The translations under genes were made by a program, and so were the position numbers. The notes under the pieces were generated by a model that saw only the letters and a list, made by a program, of their open reading frames with translations, made no database searches and had not been told where the DNA came from. 64,000 bases of DNA from a virus, in IMG/VR virus record IMGVR_UViG_3300045303_000221, positions 1 to 64,000 of that record, one strand, 5' to 3'. This document shows positions 15,565 through 22,984 of this stretch, one piece after another. Numbering within the stretch: position 1 is the stretch's first letter; each line of letters begins with the position of its first letter.

Positions 15565-16145
15565 CCGACGAGCCGCAGGAGATTCGCGAGTGGGACAAGC
15601 GCGACAACGAGTCGCCGCAGGCGTTCGCGGCGTTCGTCGCCTACCGGAACCTCGGTCCGTCGCGTTCGGTCGTGAAGGCGTGCAAGGAGGTCGGGAAGAC
15701 CCGCGCCACGCTGCACCCGTGGAGCACGCAGCACGACTGGGTTGCGCGGGCGGGGGCGTGGGATCGCTACTGCGACCAGCAGGATCAGCGACGCGACGAG
15801 GTGGAGCGGCTGGAGGGTCGCCGCCTGATGCACGAGGATCACGCGAAGGCGGGCAAGCGCATGTGGCGGCTCGCGGCGGACGCGCTGGGCGTGTCGGCCG
15901 ACACCTCGGACGAGGCCGCGAAGGAGATCGTCGGCAAGCTGCCCTCGTCGGTGCACGTGAAGCTGTTGCAGGTCGGCATGGCGGCGGAGGTGCGCGCCCG
16001 GCACAACATGGTCGGCAGGAACCTCGACCCGCGCGACGCGGAGCGGATCGCAGACGAGTTGATCGAGGTGGCGCTGCGGTTCGTTCCGGAGGAGCAGCAG
16101 GCGGCGTTCCTGTCCGAGATTGAGTCGTTCATGTTGGGCGCGTAA
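15561..16145 (+). CDS. Terminase small subunit-like protein, 194 aa
   Basis: The N-terminal third matches small-terminase helix-turn-helix proteins: SPQAFAAFVAYRNLGPSRSV, KACKEVGKTRATLHPWS, then WVARAGAWDRYCDQQ, the familiar pattern of the HTH followed by a W-x-x-R-A-x-A-x-D helix. The rest is helical and suits oligomerisation. Small terminases bind packaging sites and load the large subunit. GTG 15561 overlaps the previous stop. The large subunit is far away at 28768, which is unusual. Moderately sure. Confidence 0.7.
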   Translation: MTDEPQEIREWDKRDNESPQAFAAFVAYRNLGPSRSVVKACKEVGKTRATLHPWSTQHDWVARAGAWDRYCDQQDQRRDEVERLEGRRLMHEDHAKAGKRMWRLAADALGVSADTSDEAAKEIVGKLPSSVHVKLLQVGMAAEVRARHNMVGRNLDPRDAERIADELIEVALRFVPEEQQAAFLSEIESFMLGA

Positions 16146-16158
16146 CCGGCGTCCTCTA

Positions 16159-16212
16159 TCTCACAACGCGCTATACTGTGGGTGCGGGGAGAGGAACTTC
16201 CCGCAGAGAGGA
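16159..16212 (+). promoter_or_regulatory. Promoter-hairpin-RBS cassette for 16218
   Basis: CTCACAACGCGC, TATACT (16172-16177), hairpin with GCGGGGA/TTCCCGC arms and one G-U pair (16184-16204), AGAGAGG. Confidence 0.75.
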
Positions 16213-16217
16213 ACACG

Positions 16218-16499
16218 ATGACCACGTGCCGCTACTTCGCCCTCTGCACGAACGAGGCTGAGGGCTTCGTCATCCTCCCGTTCGGGGACATCCCGACCTG
16301 CGGGCGCTGCGCTACGAAGATGGAGCAGACGATGACCTACACGATGGCCGAGGTCGAGACGGCCAAGGACACGATCCGCCGCGAGGTGATGGCGAAGTTC
16401 GGCGGGATGCTCGGACCGGCGCTGACCGGGGTCGAGGTCGGCGACGAGGACGCCATCCGGTTCCTGGGCGGCGCGACGGTCGAGGAACTGCTCGCCTAG
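16218..16499 (+). CDS. Zinc-binding hypothetical protein, 93 aa
   Basis: ATG 16218 after AGAGAGGAACACG. CRYFALCTNEAEG and TCGRCATKM give a C-x5-C / C-x2-C zinc motif at residues 4-36; the C-terminal helix region ends VEELLA. Single-gene unit between two cassettes. Confidence 0.7.
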   Translation: MTTCRYFALCTNEAEGFVILPFGDIPTCGRCATKMEQTMTYTMAEVETAKDTIRREVMAKFGGMLGPALTGVEVGDEDAIRFLGGATVEELLA

Positions 16500-16552
16500 C
16501 ACACGACATGTGATAGACTTGAGGTGCGGGGTGGGGAACCCCGCAGAGAGGA
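16499..16552 (+). promoter_or_regulatory. Promoter-hairpin-RBS cassette for 16559
   Basis: GCACACGACATGTGA, TAGACT (16514-16519), hairpin GCGGGG/CCCCGC (16526-16544), AGAGAGG. Confidence 0.8.
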
Positions 16553-16558
16553 CACGAG

Positions 16559-16735
16559 ATGAACACCGAGATGATCGCCGAGATGGAGCAGAAGGTCACC
16601 GAGCTTCGCGAGATGCTGACGACCTTCACCGAGGGGCAGGACGAGAACGCAGACGAGGGGAACGAGGGGACGATCGAGCAGGCCGAGCGCGCCCTCGACA
16701 CCCTGGAGATGGCCCTCTGCGAGCTGGTCCCATGA
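16559..16735 (+). CDS. Acidic coiled-coil protein, 58 aa
   Basis: ATG 16559 after AGAGAGGACACGAG. Strongly helical and acidic (MIAEMEQKVTELREMLTTF; TIEQAERALDTLEMALCEL) with heptad spacing, so likely a dimeric coiled coil. Overlaps the next gene by four bases. Confidence 0.65.
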   Translation: MNTEMIAEMEQKVTELREMLTTFTEGQDENADEGNEGTIEQAERALDTLEMALCELVP

Positions 16736-16944
16736 CGACGGGGACCGACCGCCGCTGGTGGCTCGCCTACGACAACGGCGAGGTGTGGCCCTGCGAGGTG
16801 ATCGGCCCCTCGCTCGTCGGCCACTGGCACGTCCGCCCGCTGGCTCCGGCTCCCGACGCCGGGACGGATAGGATCGAGCCGACCCGCCGCGTGTACGACA
16901 ACCGGCTGCAGGCTCCCAAGCTCACCGACTTCACGAAGGACTAG
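16732..16944 (+). CDS. Hypothetical protein, 70 aa
   Basis: ATG 16732 overlaps the previous stop (ATGA). Small beta-rich product (RRWWLAYDNGEVWPCEVIG; LVGHWHVRPL). Function unknown. Confidence 0.65.
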   Translation: MTTGTDRRWWLAYDNGEVWPCEVIGPSLVGHWHVRPLAPAPDAGTDRIEPTRRVYDNRLQAPKLTDFTKD

Positions 16945-16966
16945 CGGGACTTCCCCGCAGAGAGGA
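16944..16966 (+). promoter_or_regulatory. Hairpin-RBS element without promoter, for 16974
   Basis: GCGGG/CCCGC hairpin (16944-16958) directly followed by AGAGAGG, with no TANNNT box before it; the previous TAG stop is at its 5' edge. It shows the hairpin-RBS part can occur without the promoter part. Confidence 0.6.
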
Positions 16967-16973
16967 ACACGAC

Positions 16974-17171
16974 ATGCAGTCCGACATCACGATCGTCAAC
17001 ACGGAGCGGCACACGAAGGCGGGGCTGCTCGTGAGTCCGTTCGATACCGACGGCTCCGCTCACCTCACGCCGTTCAAGGGCGAGAGGCCGGGCAACGCCC
17101 TCATCCTCGATCGCGGGGCGGTGCGCGAGTTGCGCGACCTGCTGACCGAGATTCTGGAGAGCGCCGAGTAG
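16974..17171 (+). CDS. Hypothetical protein, 65 aa
   Basis: ATG 16974 after AGAGAGGAACACGAC. Small alpha/beta protein (SDITIVNTERHTKAGLLVSP; RGAVRELRDLLTEILESAE). Immediately followed by ATG 17172 with no gap. Family unknown. Confidence 0.65.
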   Translation: MQSDITIVNTERHTKAGLLVSPFDTDGSAHLTPFKGERPGNALILDRGAVRELRDLLTEILESAE

Positions 17172-17513
17172 ATGGGGCGCGTTCCGTGCCGGACGTGCCC
17201 GTGGCGAGTTGAGCAGCACGCCGACGAGATCCCTGGGTTCGTGCTGGACCTGGCCGAGGGGCTGGTGAGCACGACGAGCGATCAGCTTGGCGCTCCGGTG
17301 TTCGCCTGCCACCAGTCGAAGAACGGCCGCGAGGTGGTCTGTACCGGCTGGCTGTGGCGCTACGGGTGGAACTCGATCGCGGTGCGGCTGGCGATGCTGC
17401 GCCGCGAGATGACGCCGGACGATCTTGAGCCGGACCCGACGATCGAACTGCACGAGACGTACGAGCAGGTGATCGCGAAGCTGCGGGACGACACGCACCG
17501 GGGCGCGGACTAG
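17172..17513 (+). CDS. DUF6283-like Cys-rich protein, 113 aa
   Basis: ATG 17172 directly follows the previous TAG. The pattern VPCRTCPWRVEQ, then FACHQSKNGREVVCTGWLW, is the layout of the DUF6283 family (PCrxCPWR ... F.CH...... C.GWl), common in actinophages. The four Cys and the His suggest a metal or Fe-S site. Molecular role unknown. Confidence 0.75.
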   Translation: MGRVPCRTCPWRVEQHADEIPGFVLDLAEGLVSTTSDQLGAPVFACHQSKNGREVVCTGWLWRYGWNSIAVRLAMLRREMTPDDLEPDPTIELHETYEQVIAKLRDDTHRGAD

Positions 17514-17520
17514 CGGTCGC

Positions 17521-17561
17521 GCACGATGCGTGCTAGGGTTGCGCGGGTCAACGCACTAGGG
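17521..17561 (+). promoter_or_regulatory. Promoter for 17571
   Basis: GCACGATGCGTGC, TAGGGT (17534-17539), then GGGAGG ahead of GTG 17571. The cassette hairpin and AGAGAGG are missing. Confidence 0.6.
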
Positions 17562-17570
17562 AGGCGACCA

Positions 17571-17948
17571 GTGGCGGAGCGTAGTAAGAGCGCGGCGCGA
17601 GCGACGCGGCGACAGCGCGCGTCGGATCGTGAAGGGGTGGAGCAGATCGAGCACCTGCCGAAGTCGTTCACGTTCATGCAGCGGACGCACAACACGCGCG
17701 AGCGCCGCGAGGTGGCGGCGGTCGTGGAGGCACTGAAGGCGCGGCCGGGCGAAGACGCGCGCGTGAAGCGGCTCCAGAAGCGCGCGAACGCCGAGGAGTT
17801 CGCGGAGACGCTGACGCAGTACGCGAGCGAACACGGGATCGACCTGGACGTGGATCTGCGCGGCAACGAGGTGTTCGCCCGGCTCGGGCCGCCCGAGCCG
17901 ACGCAGCTTCCGGCTGACCCGGTTGCCGACCCGGACGGCGTGGAGTAG
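17571..17948 (+). CDS. Basic helical protein, 125 aa
   Basis: GTG 17571, 7 bases after GGGAGG. The N-terminus is very basic (ERSKSAARATRRQRASDRE), the middle helical (EVAAVVEALKARPGEDARVK; RANAEEFAETLTQYASEHG) and the tail acidic and Pro-rich. Possibly nucleic-acid associated. No family recognised. Confidence 0.65.
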   Translation: MAERSKSAARATRRQRASDREGVEQIEHLPKSFTFMQRTHNTRERREVAAVVEALKARPGEDARVKRLQKRANAEEFAETLTQYASEHGIDLDVDLRGNEVFARLGPPEPTQLPADPVADPDGVE

Positions 17949-17951
17949 GTC

Positions 17952-18260
17952 ATGGCGAGCACTGATCTGGTGCCGATGGGCACAGAGAGGGACGACGCCC
18001 CGGCCGTCACGAAAGAGTTCCTGGCCGAGTTCCAGGAACTGACAGCGCTCGTACGCGCGTGCGGGGCCGACCTGGAGGAGTTGTCGCGGCTGTGCTTCAT
18101 CCGCGCGACGCCGCTGGCTCGCCGCCGGTCGCACGAGGTGGACACGACCCGGCTGGCGCTGCTCCGGCAGTTGTCGGCGGCGGAGCACAAGCTCCAGGAG
18201 GAGCTGGACCGCTTCAACCTCCGCCGCCAGATGCGGGCCATCCCGGGATCCCGTTCGTGA
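17952..18260 (+). CDS. Helical protein, 102 aa
   Basis: ATG 17952, three bases after the previous stop. Mainly helical (VTKEFLAEFQELTALVRACG; LRQLSAAEHKLQEELDRFN). Four-base overlap with the next gene. Function unknown. Confidence 0.65.
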   Translation: MASTDLVPMGTERDDAPAVTKEFLAEFQELTALVRACGADLEELSRLCFIRATPLARRRSHEVDTTRLALLRQLSAAEHKLQEELDRFNLRRQMRAIPGSRS

Positions 18261-18694
18261 CCGACGGCATCACGCCGGAGGACGCCGCCTCTCCCGAGAT
18301 GAAGGCGCGGGTCGTGGCGGCCACCGAGGTCGTCGCTCGTACCGGAGCGTCGTCGGTGACGCTGCGGTTCTCCGACCCGGACGAGGATGAGGATGGCGGT
18401 CCAACCGTGTGGATCGCCATCTCCACCCACCGTCAGGGCGAGCGCGAGGTCTGCTCCGTGGCGGCGGGCCTCAACCCGCTGGCGGCGCTGTACCGGCTCT
18501 GCGACGAACTGGTGGACGGCGGCATGTGCGCGAAGTGCGGCCGTCCGACGGCGTTCATCCAGGACGAATCCGGGGGGCCGATGCCGCGCAAGATCGAGGG
18601 CCGCGAGGTGTGCTGGACATCGTGGGACGCACCGTCCGAGAAGTTCATGCGGGACTGCGATCGGCCGCGTACAAACGGCGGACGCGGCGGCTAG
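18257..18694 (+). CDS. Hypothetical protein with zinc ribbon, 145 aa
   Basis: GTG 18257 overlaps the previous stop. The first half is a beta-sheet region (SSVTLRFSDPDEDEDGGPTV; WIAISTHRQGEREV), the second has MCAKCGRP plus later Cys at EVCWTSW and FMRDCDRP, a four-Cys set. Family unknown. Confidence 0.65.
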   Translation: MTDGITPEDAASPEMKARVVAATEVVARTGASSVTLRFSDPDEDEDGGPTVWIAISTHRQGEREVCSVAAGLNPLAALYRLCDELVDGGMCAKCGRPTAFIQDESGGPMPRKIEGREVCWTSWDAPSEKFMRDCDRPRTNGGRGG

Positions 18695-18695
18695 G

Positions 18696-19001
18696 ATGGG
18701 CCTTACCCTCGTGATGACCGACGACCGGCCCGACAGCCTCGACATGGACGTTGAGCGCGCCTACGAGGGCCGCGCCGAAGACACCTACGATCTGCTCGCC
18801 CGCGAGGCGCGCAGGGACGCGGTGCGGCGCGCGAAGAAGAAGCGGCAGTCCCTCGCGCTGGCCGTCGCGTCGTTCCTGATGATGCACCTGGCGCTGTGGA
18901 CGAACTCGTGGCAGGACTCGCACCGGCTCGACCTGGTGGCGCTCGCGTGGTCGGTCGCGCTGGCGGTGCTGGCCGTCATCGTCTACCCGAGGAAGGACTA
19001 G
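18696..19001 (+). CDS. Two-helix membrane protein, about 101 aa
   Basis: Start ATG 18696; an in-frame ATG at 18714 (after GTG 18711) is also possible. Residues after a basic stretch (RRAKKKRQ) form two transmembrane helices: SLALAVASFLMMHLALWTN and LVALAWSVALAVLAVIVY. The charge pattern places the N-terminus inside. A holin role is possible by topology, but the nearest lysis-type gene is 1 kb away and nothing else supports it. Confidence 0.6.
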   Translation: MGLTLVMTDDRPDSLDMDVERAYEGRAEDTYDLLAREARRDAVRRAKKKRQSLALAVASFLMMHLALWTNSWQDSHRLDLVALAWSVALAVLAVIVYPRKD

Positions 19002-19009
19002 GTGGCCGG

Positions 19010-19210
19010 GTGGCCGTGCTCGTCCTCTCGTCGCTCCCAGACGAGCCGATCCTCCCGGCGGTGCTGTTCGTGCGGGAGTCGCCGGACGAGGTGGCGGCCA
19101 TGACGAACATGCCGGTGCGGCACGTGCTCGTGACGCTGCTCGGCGACGGCGAGCCGTGGTGGGTGAGGGCCGACGCGATCACACTCATCCAACCCGACAC
19201 ACCCGCGTGA
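19010..19210 (+). CDS. Hypothetical protein, 66 aa
   Basis: GTG 19010 is the first in-frame start after the previous stop. Beta-rich small product (MAVLVLSSLPDEPILPAVLF; PVRHVLVTLLGDGEPWWVR). Start and reality only moderately certain because there is no clear RBS. Confidence 0.5.
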   Translation: MAVLVLSSLPDEPILPAVLFVRESPDEVAAMTNMPVRHVLVTLLGDGEPWWVRADAITLIQPDTPA

Positions 19211-19267
19211 GCACACAGCGTGTGTTACGCTGCGTGTCATCGTGGCGGAATAGACCGCCAGAGAGGA
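19211..19267 (+). promoter_or_regulatory. Promoter-hairpin-RBS cassette for ssb
   Basis: GCACACAGCGTGTGT, TACGCT (19226-19231), hairpin GGCGG/CCGCC (19244-19259), then AGAGAGG. The stem sequence differs from the standard copy. Confidence 0.75.
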
Positions 19268-19277
19268 GACATCACCC

Positions 19278-19721
19278 ATGAGCATGTTCGCCGTGAACAA
19301 GGTCGTCTTGTTCGGGAACCTGACGCGCGACCCGGAACTGCGCACGACGCCGAGCGGGTACAGCGTGTGCGACCTGCGGCTCGCCGTGAACGAGAGCACG
19401 AAGGACAGAACGACGGACGAGTGGAAGGACCGCGCGAACTACTTCAACGTCGTGGTCTGGGGCAAGATGGGCGAGTTCGTCGCCCGCGAGGCCGCGAAGG
19501 GCACGCCGATGCTGATCGAGGGCAGGCTGCGCTGGGAGGAGTGGGAGGACTCCACGTCCGGCCAGAAGCGGCAGGCCGTGAAGATCATCGCCGACAAGGC
19601 GATTCCCGTCGGACGGCGCGAGCGCAACGGCGAACCGGCGACGAAGCGGCCGACGGACGAGGGCGGCCCGTGGGACGCGGGCGCACCGGCCTCCGGCATT
19701 GACGACGATATCCCGTTCTAG
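19278..19721 (+). CDS. ssb: Single-stranded DNA-binding protein, 147 aa
   Basis: A full-length SSB: OB-fold start FAVNKVVLFGNLTRDPELR, then VCDLRLAVNESTKD, WKDRANYFNVVVWGKMGE, LIEGRLRWEEW, and the acidic tip DDDIPF that docks repair and replication partners in bacterial SSBs. It coats single-stranded phage DNA as a tetramer. It has its own cassette promoter and stands alone, so it can be set independently of its neighbours. No phage polymerase or primase is in the window. Confidence 0.93.
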   Translation: MSMFAVNKVVLFGNLTRDPELRTTPSGYSVCDLRLAVNESTKDRTTDEWKDRANYFNVVVWGKMGEFVAREAAKGTPMLIEGRLRWEEWEDSTSGQKRQAVKIIADKAIPVGRRERNGEPATKRPTDEGGPWDAGAPASGIDDDIPF

Positions 19722-19775
19722 CTTGTAAGTCCTAACGGTACGGCCTGCGAGTGAGTGGGCAGAGAGGGGTCCGAG

Positions 19776-20084
19776 GTGTCGATCCTGTGTGACTTCGGGG
19801 CGGGCTGTGACGAGCCGCGGTGGTTTTACCCGGCAGAGTCCTTCACGTTCCGGCTGCCTATCGCGGGTGCTCGTCCACACGAGAGCACCGGCGGGTGGCT
19901 GGCGTGCGACCGTTGTCACGCGATGATCGAGGGCGGCGACTGGGTGTCGCTGGCGTGGTCGAGCATCCCGACCACGATGCGACAGGAGCACCGTCAGACC
20001 ACGTACCGATTCATGCGTGGGCTGCACGAGGCGTTCGTCGCCGCTCGGACTGGTCCGGCTGAACCGTTCCGAGGAGGGACATGA
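19776..20084 (+). CDS. Hypothetical protein, 102 aa
   Basis: GTG 19776 after AGAGAGGGG. The product has LCDFGAGCDEPRWFYP and WLACDRCHAMIEGGDWVSL, a zinc-type Cys pattern shared with many actinophage proteins of unknown role. Overlaps the secreted lysozyme-like gene by four bases, so the two are coupled. Confidence 0.7.
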   Translation: MSILCDFGAGCDEPRWFYPAESFTFRLPIAGARPHESTGGWLACDRCHAMIEGGDWVSLAWSSIPTTMRQEHRQTTYRFMRGLHEAFVAARTGPAEPFRGGT

Positions 20085-20497
20085 GGACGCTGAGAATCAC
20101 CCTGGCCGTCATAGCGACGGCGCTGACTGTTCCGGCGGTGGCAGACGCGCAATCGGTGGCGTCACTGGTACGACACGCGGGCGGCAACCCGTTCGCGTGC
20201 AACATGGGATCGAGGGCGTGGAGCGTGGCGGAGAACAAGTGCGTCGCGACGCTCGTGTTCGGGCCGCGGATCCGGAGGCAGGCGATGCGGATCATCCGGT
20301 GCGAGTCGAACTGGAACGAGCGCGACGTGAACGGATCGTCCGGCGCGTCCGGCCTCGGGCAGTTCCTCCGCTCGACCTGGCGGAACCTGCCGCGCCGGTT
20401 CTCGCGGCACTCGGTGTTCCACCCGGTGTGGAACCTGCGCGGGATGCGCTACCTGCGGATGCACGACGGCGATTTTCACCAGTGGGTGTGCCGGTAG
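20081..20497 (+). CDS. Secreted lysozyme/transglycosylase-like protein, 138 aa
   Basis: Signal peptide MRTLRITLAVIATALTVPAVADA (cleavage after ADA). The mature part contains RIIRCESNWNERDVNG and SSGASGLGQFLRSTWRNLP, the E-S-x-x-N-x-x-x-x-N and G-L-x-Q-F pattern of lytic-transglycosylase/goose-lysozyme-like folds; Glu in CESNWN is the expected catalytic acid. An exported muralytic enzyme could act in lysis or cell-wall access. It is the last gene of its unit and is followed by a 17-bp inverted repeat. Confidence 0.75.
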   Translation: MRTLRITLAVIATALTVPAVADAQSVASLVRHAGGNPFACNMGSRAWSVAENKCVATLVFGPRIRRQAMRIIRCESNWNERDVNGSSGASGLGQFLRSTWRNLPRRFSRHSVFHPVWNLRGMRYLRMHDGDFHQWVCR

Positions 20498-20498
20498 C

Positions 20499-20560
20499 TA
20501 GACTCACGGCGTGAGGCACGTCGGCGAGGGCTTCGGCGGTTACCGCCGACGTGCCTCACG
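20499..20560 (+). repeat. Perfect 17-bp inverted repeat after a TAGACT box
   Basis: Arms 20510-20526 and 20544-20560 are perfectly complementary, loop 17 bases. TAGACT (20499-20504) lies just upstream. As RNA this is an unusually stable hairpin; it may terminate the 20081 transcript or protect a short RNA. Confidence 0.8.
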
Positions 20561-20654
20561 CTTAGCGCAAGATGTGTGGTACAGTCCGGCTTGCCGACGA
20601 CGGCAGAGAGGTTCGGCCGTTGGAAGTAAAGGGCGCGGTGCAAGCGTCCGATAA
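20511..20654 (+). CDS. Doubtful 47-codon leaderless frame
   Basis: GTG 20511 is six bases after TAGACT, the leaderless spacing, and the frame runs to 20654. It would read MRHVGEGFGGYRRRASRLAQ and onward, Arg-rich. Against it, the frame spans a 17-bp inverted repeat and the next gene's promoter. Reported because of the exact promoter spacing. Confidence 0.25.
   Translation: MRHVGEGFGGYRRRASRLAQDVWYSPACRRRQRGSAVGSKGRGASVR
20564..20611 (+). promoter_or_regulatory. Variant promoter cassette for 20674
   Basis: GCGCAAGATGTGTGG, TACAGT (20580-20585), short hairpin GCCG/CGGC (20593-20604), AGAGAGG. The real start is 63 bases further (ATG 20674, RBS GAGGAGG), so here the AGAGAGG does not serve the start directly. 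Confidence 0.6.
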
Positions 20655-20673
20655 CGACCGAGGAGGTCACACG

Positions 20674-21114
20674 ATGCGTAGGTCCCTGCAGGGCGCTGCT
20701 CTGCTCGCCGCGATGGCGGCAACGATGGTCGGCACTGCTCAGGCTGACGCGAGCACGCCGTCGCTGAAGTCGCTGGCAAAGGCGGTCAAGAAGCTCCAGC
20801 ACGACAACAAGGTGCTGTCGAGCCGGATCAAGACGCAGGCGGCTGCGCTGAACGGGTTGGTCGGCTGCATGTCGGTCGTGAACCTGACGCAGTACGGGGC
20901 GGCAGACGGCACCTTCGGCTACATGTACGACGAGAACCCGTTCGATCCGACCGTGGTGCCGTTCGCGACCACCGGCATCGACGCGACGCAGGCTGGCGAC
21001 ACCGGCACCGGGTTCCTGATCGTCGGCTCCGACTGCGGCTCGACCGGACGCGCTGCGCGCGCCTTCGGACTGAGCACCTTCCCGATGGCGACGATCGCGA
21101 ACAGCGCTCGCTAG
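20674..21114 (+). CDS. Secreted coiled-coil protein, 146 aa
   Basis: ATG 20674, 9 bases after GAGGAGG. Signal peptide MRRSLQGAALLAAMAATMVG ending TAQADA. The mature N-terminus is a coiled coil (LKSLAKAVKKLQHDNKVLSS), followed by a Gly/Thr-rich globular region with two Cys (LVGCMSV; SDCGST). It resembles short exported proteins of actinobacteria; function unknown. Downstream lies a 220-base structured non-coding stretch. Confidence 0.7.
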   Translation: MRRSLQGAALLAAMAATMVGTAQADASTPSLKSLAKAVKKLQHDNKVLSSRIKTQAAALNGLVGCMSVVNLTQYGAADGTFGYMYDENPFDPTVVPFATTGIDATQAGDTGTGFLIVGSDCGSTGRAARAFGLSTFPMATIANSAR

Positions 21115-21125
21115 CCGTCAAGGAT

Positions 21126-21241
21126 CTCACGGGACCCCTCACCCGCCGGTCGCCGACTCTCCCCAAGGAAGCGACCGACTGAGTTCCGTGAGCACGGGCG
21201 TGCTGCTCCCCTCCGCGTTCCTCCTCTCCGCGGTGGGGAGC
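21126..21241 (+). other. Structured non-coding stretch
   Basis: Three successive foldable units: a nested stem (CTCACGG/CCGTGAG, 21126-21192, enclosing CGGTCGC/GCGACCG), a hairpin AGCACG/CGTGCT (21191-21204), and a nested stem GCTCCCC/GGGGAGC (21205-21241) enclosing CCGCG/CGCGG. No ORF supported. Could be the 3' part of the 20674 transcript or a small RNA. Confidence 0.45.
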
Positions 21242-21284
21242 GCCGCCCACTAGATACCCTCGGCCGGAGCGGCTGAGGTTCCAC

Positions 21285-21324
21285 CGAACGCCGTCGCGTC
21301 TTGCCCCTGACGCGGCGGCGTTCG
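21285..21324 (+). terminator. Terminator hairpin
   Basis: 16-bp stem with one G-U pair (21285-21300 with 21309-21324), loop TTGCCCCT, directly abutting the next TATGCT box. Confidence 0.75.
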
Positions 21325-21325
21325 C

Positions 21326-21340
21326 TATGCTCGGCGCGTG
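21326..21340 (+). promoter_or_regulatory. Leaderless promoter for 21338
   Basis: TATGCT (21326-21331), six bases, then GTG 21338 with no RBS. Confidence 0.65.
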
Positions 21341-21670
21341 GAGCGCCAGTACGGGTACATCATGCGCACGCGCGGCGGAGAGAGCTTCCGCTGCTACTAC
21401 GAGACGGTGCCGTCGGAGATGATCGGCCACGCCGAGGAGCGGGCGCGGATCGCGAGCCTGGAGCGCTCCGGGTACACGGCGGTGATGTTCTACTCGGCCG
21501 GGGCCGACGATGCGCTGGGTGGGCTGGCGAAGGACTACGGCACGACGCTCACGGAGGCGGAGTTCGTGGCCGCTCGCGAGGCGGGATGGCCGGACAGTCG
21601 CCCGGCTCCGCGGACGCACACGATCGCTGTCGGCGGATCGCTGGACGCACGCGGCGAAGCGGACTCCTGA
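21338..21670 (+). CDS. Hypothetical protein, 110 aa
   Basis: GTG 21338 is placed by the leaderless promoter. Product MERQYGYIMRTRGGESFRCY then HAEERARIASLERSGYTAVM; soluble alpha/beta. No family recognised. Confidence 0.65.
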   Translation: MERQYGYIMRTRGGESFRCYYETVPSEMIGHAEERARIASLERSGYTAVMFYSAGADDALGGLAKDYGTTLTEAEFVAAREAGWPDSRPAPRTHTIAVGGSLDARGEADS

Positions 21671-21680
21671 GCCGCTGCGC

Positions 21681-21950
21681 GTGGCTCGGGGGCGCTACCG
21701 GATCACGGTGTGGTATCTGTCGCGCGAGCACTTGCTCGGCGGCGTCCCGAGGGCATCGACCAGCGTGAGGCGTCCACCGCTGGAGCGGGTCTGGACGTTC
21801 GCCGCGTCCGGGCCTCCGCCGCCGCCCGAGCGGGCCTCTCGGTGGTGCGTCCGCTACCGGCCGAAGGGCGGCGAGGCGGTCGAGGTAACGCTCGACATGA
21901 GGTTCGTGCTGGACGTAGAGGCGTTGTCCGGTGCGCCGAAACCTCCATAA
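21681..21950 (+). CDS. Hypothetical protein, 89 aa
   Basis: GTG 21681 lies 10 bases after the previous stop; the frame is open further upstream but overlaps 21338 there. The product (MARGRYRITVWYLSREHLLG; WCVRYRPKGGEAVEVTLDM) is beta-rich with a PPPPP linker. Start uncertain. Confidence 0.5.
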   Translation: MARGRYRITVWYLSREHLLGGVPRASTSVRRPPLERVWTFAASGPPPPPERASRWCVRYRPKGGEAVEVTLDMRFVLDVEALSGAPKPP

Positions 21951-21974
21951 TGCTCGCAACTAGGGAGGTGGTAG

Positions 21975-22856
21975 TTGAAGGGTTTCATCGCAAGGCTCGC
22001 CGCGCTCTCACTGGCGGCGGGGTTCGGACTGGCGCTGCCAGCCATCGCGTCCGCCAACCAGGTGCCGGGGAATCCGCCGCAGTCGCCGTGTGCGCACGGC
22101 AACCCGACGGACCTGTGCGACCGGGTGGCGATCGTGGTGGAGCCGCCGGGCGCGAACTGCCCGAACGGCGGCCTGAAGGTGATCGTCGTGAACGGGCTGC
22201 TGGACTCGGACCCGATGGCTCACAACAAGCGCAAGCCCCGGGACCCGGCGGACGAGGTGTTCTTCGTCTGCAACGGTGCTGACGGGCAGCCTGGGCCGCC
22301 TGGTCCTCCTGGCCCGGCTGGGCCGCCTGGTACGTCGCCGGTGATCACGGCGGAGCCTGCGGGCGCGAACTGCGCGGCGGGGGGCGTGAAGATCACGATG
22401 CCCGGCACGCCGCCTGCGCCGGACGAGACGTTCTTCATCTGTAACGGCGTGGCCGGTCCTCCTGGCCCGGCCGGTCCTCCTGGCCCGGCTGGTCCTCCTG
22501 GCCCGGCTGGTCCCGGCGGCACGCCGGGCACCGCTCCGTGCGTGTCGAACAGGGTCGCGTCGTGGCACGTGATCGTGCGGCGCAACGTCCGGGTGAGCCG
22601 GGTGCGGGCCACGTTCAACGGCCGCCGGACCACCCTGAACCCGACCAGGACGCGGCGCGGTCTGGTCTTCTACCGGGTGCGGGTTGACATGCGCGGCTTG
22701 CAGTCGGGCGTGTACGTGGCGCGGATTCGGTACACGTTCCGGCGGGTCGGCTCGACCCGGCGGATCCCGCGCACGAAGGTGCACTACTACCGCGTGGGCT
22801 GCCCCGGCCAGTACGGTCCGGGGGGTCTGAACCTGAACGAACTCACGGTTCTGTAG
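21975..22856 (+). CDS. Secreted collagen-like protein with duplicated CNG module, 293 aa
   Basis: TTG 21975 follows AGGGAGGTGG at good spacing. Signal peptide [20 protein letters not shown] ending PAIASA. The mature protein has two copies of a module with GANC ... GG-K-I/V ... EVFFVCNG or ETFFICNG (similar to the DUF7151 modules of bacterial collagen-like proteins), each followed by a G-x-y collagen stretch ([14 protein letters not shown]; then [19 protein letters not shown]). The C-terminal 100 residues are a basic beta-domain with two Cys. Likely forms a secreted trimer. A terminator follows. Confidence 0.8.
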   Translation: MKGFIARLAALSLAAGFGLALPAIASANQVPGNPPQSPCAHGNPTDLCDRVAIVVEPPGANCPNGGLKVIVVNGLLDSDPMAHNKRKPRDPADEVFFVCNGADGQPGPPGPPGPAGPPGTSPVITAEPAGANCAAGGVKITMPGTPPAPDETFFICNGVAGPPGPAGPPGPAGPPGPAGPGGTPGTAPCVSNRVASWHVIVRRNVRVSRVRATFNGRRTTLNPTRTRRGLVFYRVRVDMRGLQSGVYVARIRYTFRRVGSTRRIPRTKVHYYRVGCPGQYGPGGLNLNELTVL

Positions 22857-22860
22857 GCTG

Positions 22861-22899
22861 CGGGGAGGCCCCGGAGTATGCGGCTCCGGGGTCGCCCCG
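22861..22899 (+). terminator. Terminator hairpin
   Basis: Stem of about 10 bp (GGCCCCGGAG with CTCCGGGGTC, one G-U) flanked by CGGGG/CCCCG, followed by TCCTCT. Confidence 0.75.
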
Positions 22900-22923
22900 T
22901 CCTCTAACTCGCATCGTGCGCCA

Positions 22924-22977
22924 TGAATCGCGGCGTGTGCTAGTCTTAGCGTGACCGGAGAGGCCGGTCAGAGAGGA
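22924..22977 (+). promoter_or_regulatory. Promoter-hairpin-RBS cassette for 22985
   Basis: GAATCGCGGCGTGTGC, TAGTCT (22941-22946), hairpin GACCGG/CCGGTC with the standard AGAGG loop (22953-22969), AGAGAGGAG. The stem is changed on both arms, the loop is not. Confidence 0.75.
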
Positions 22978-22984
22978 GTACGAC

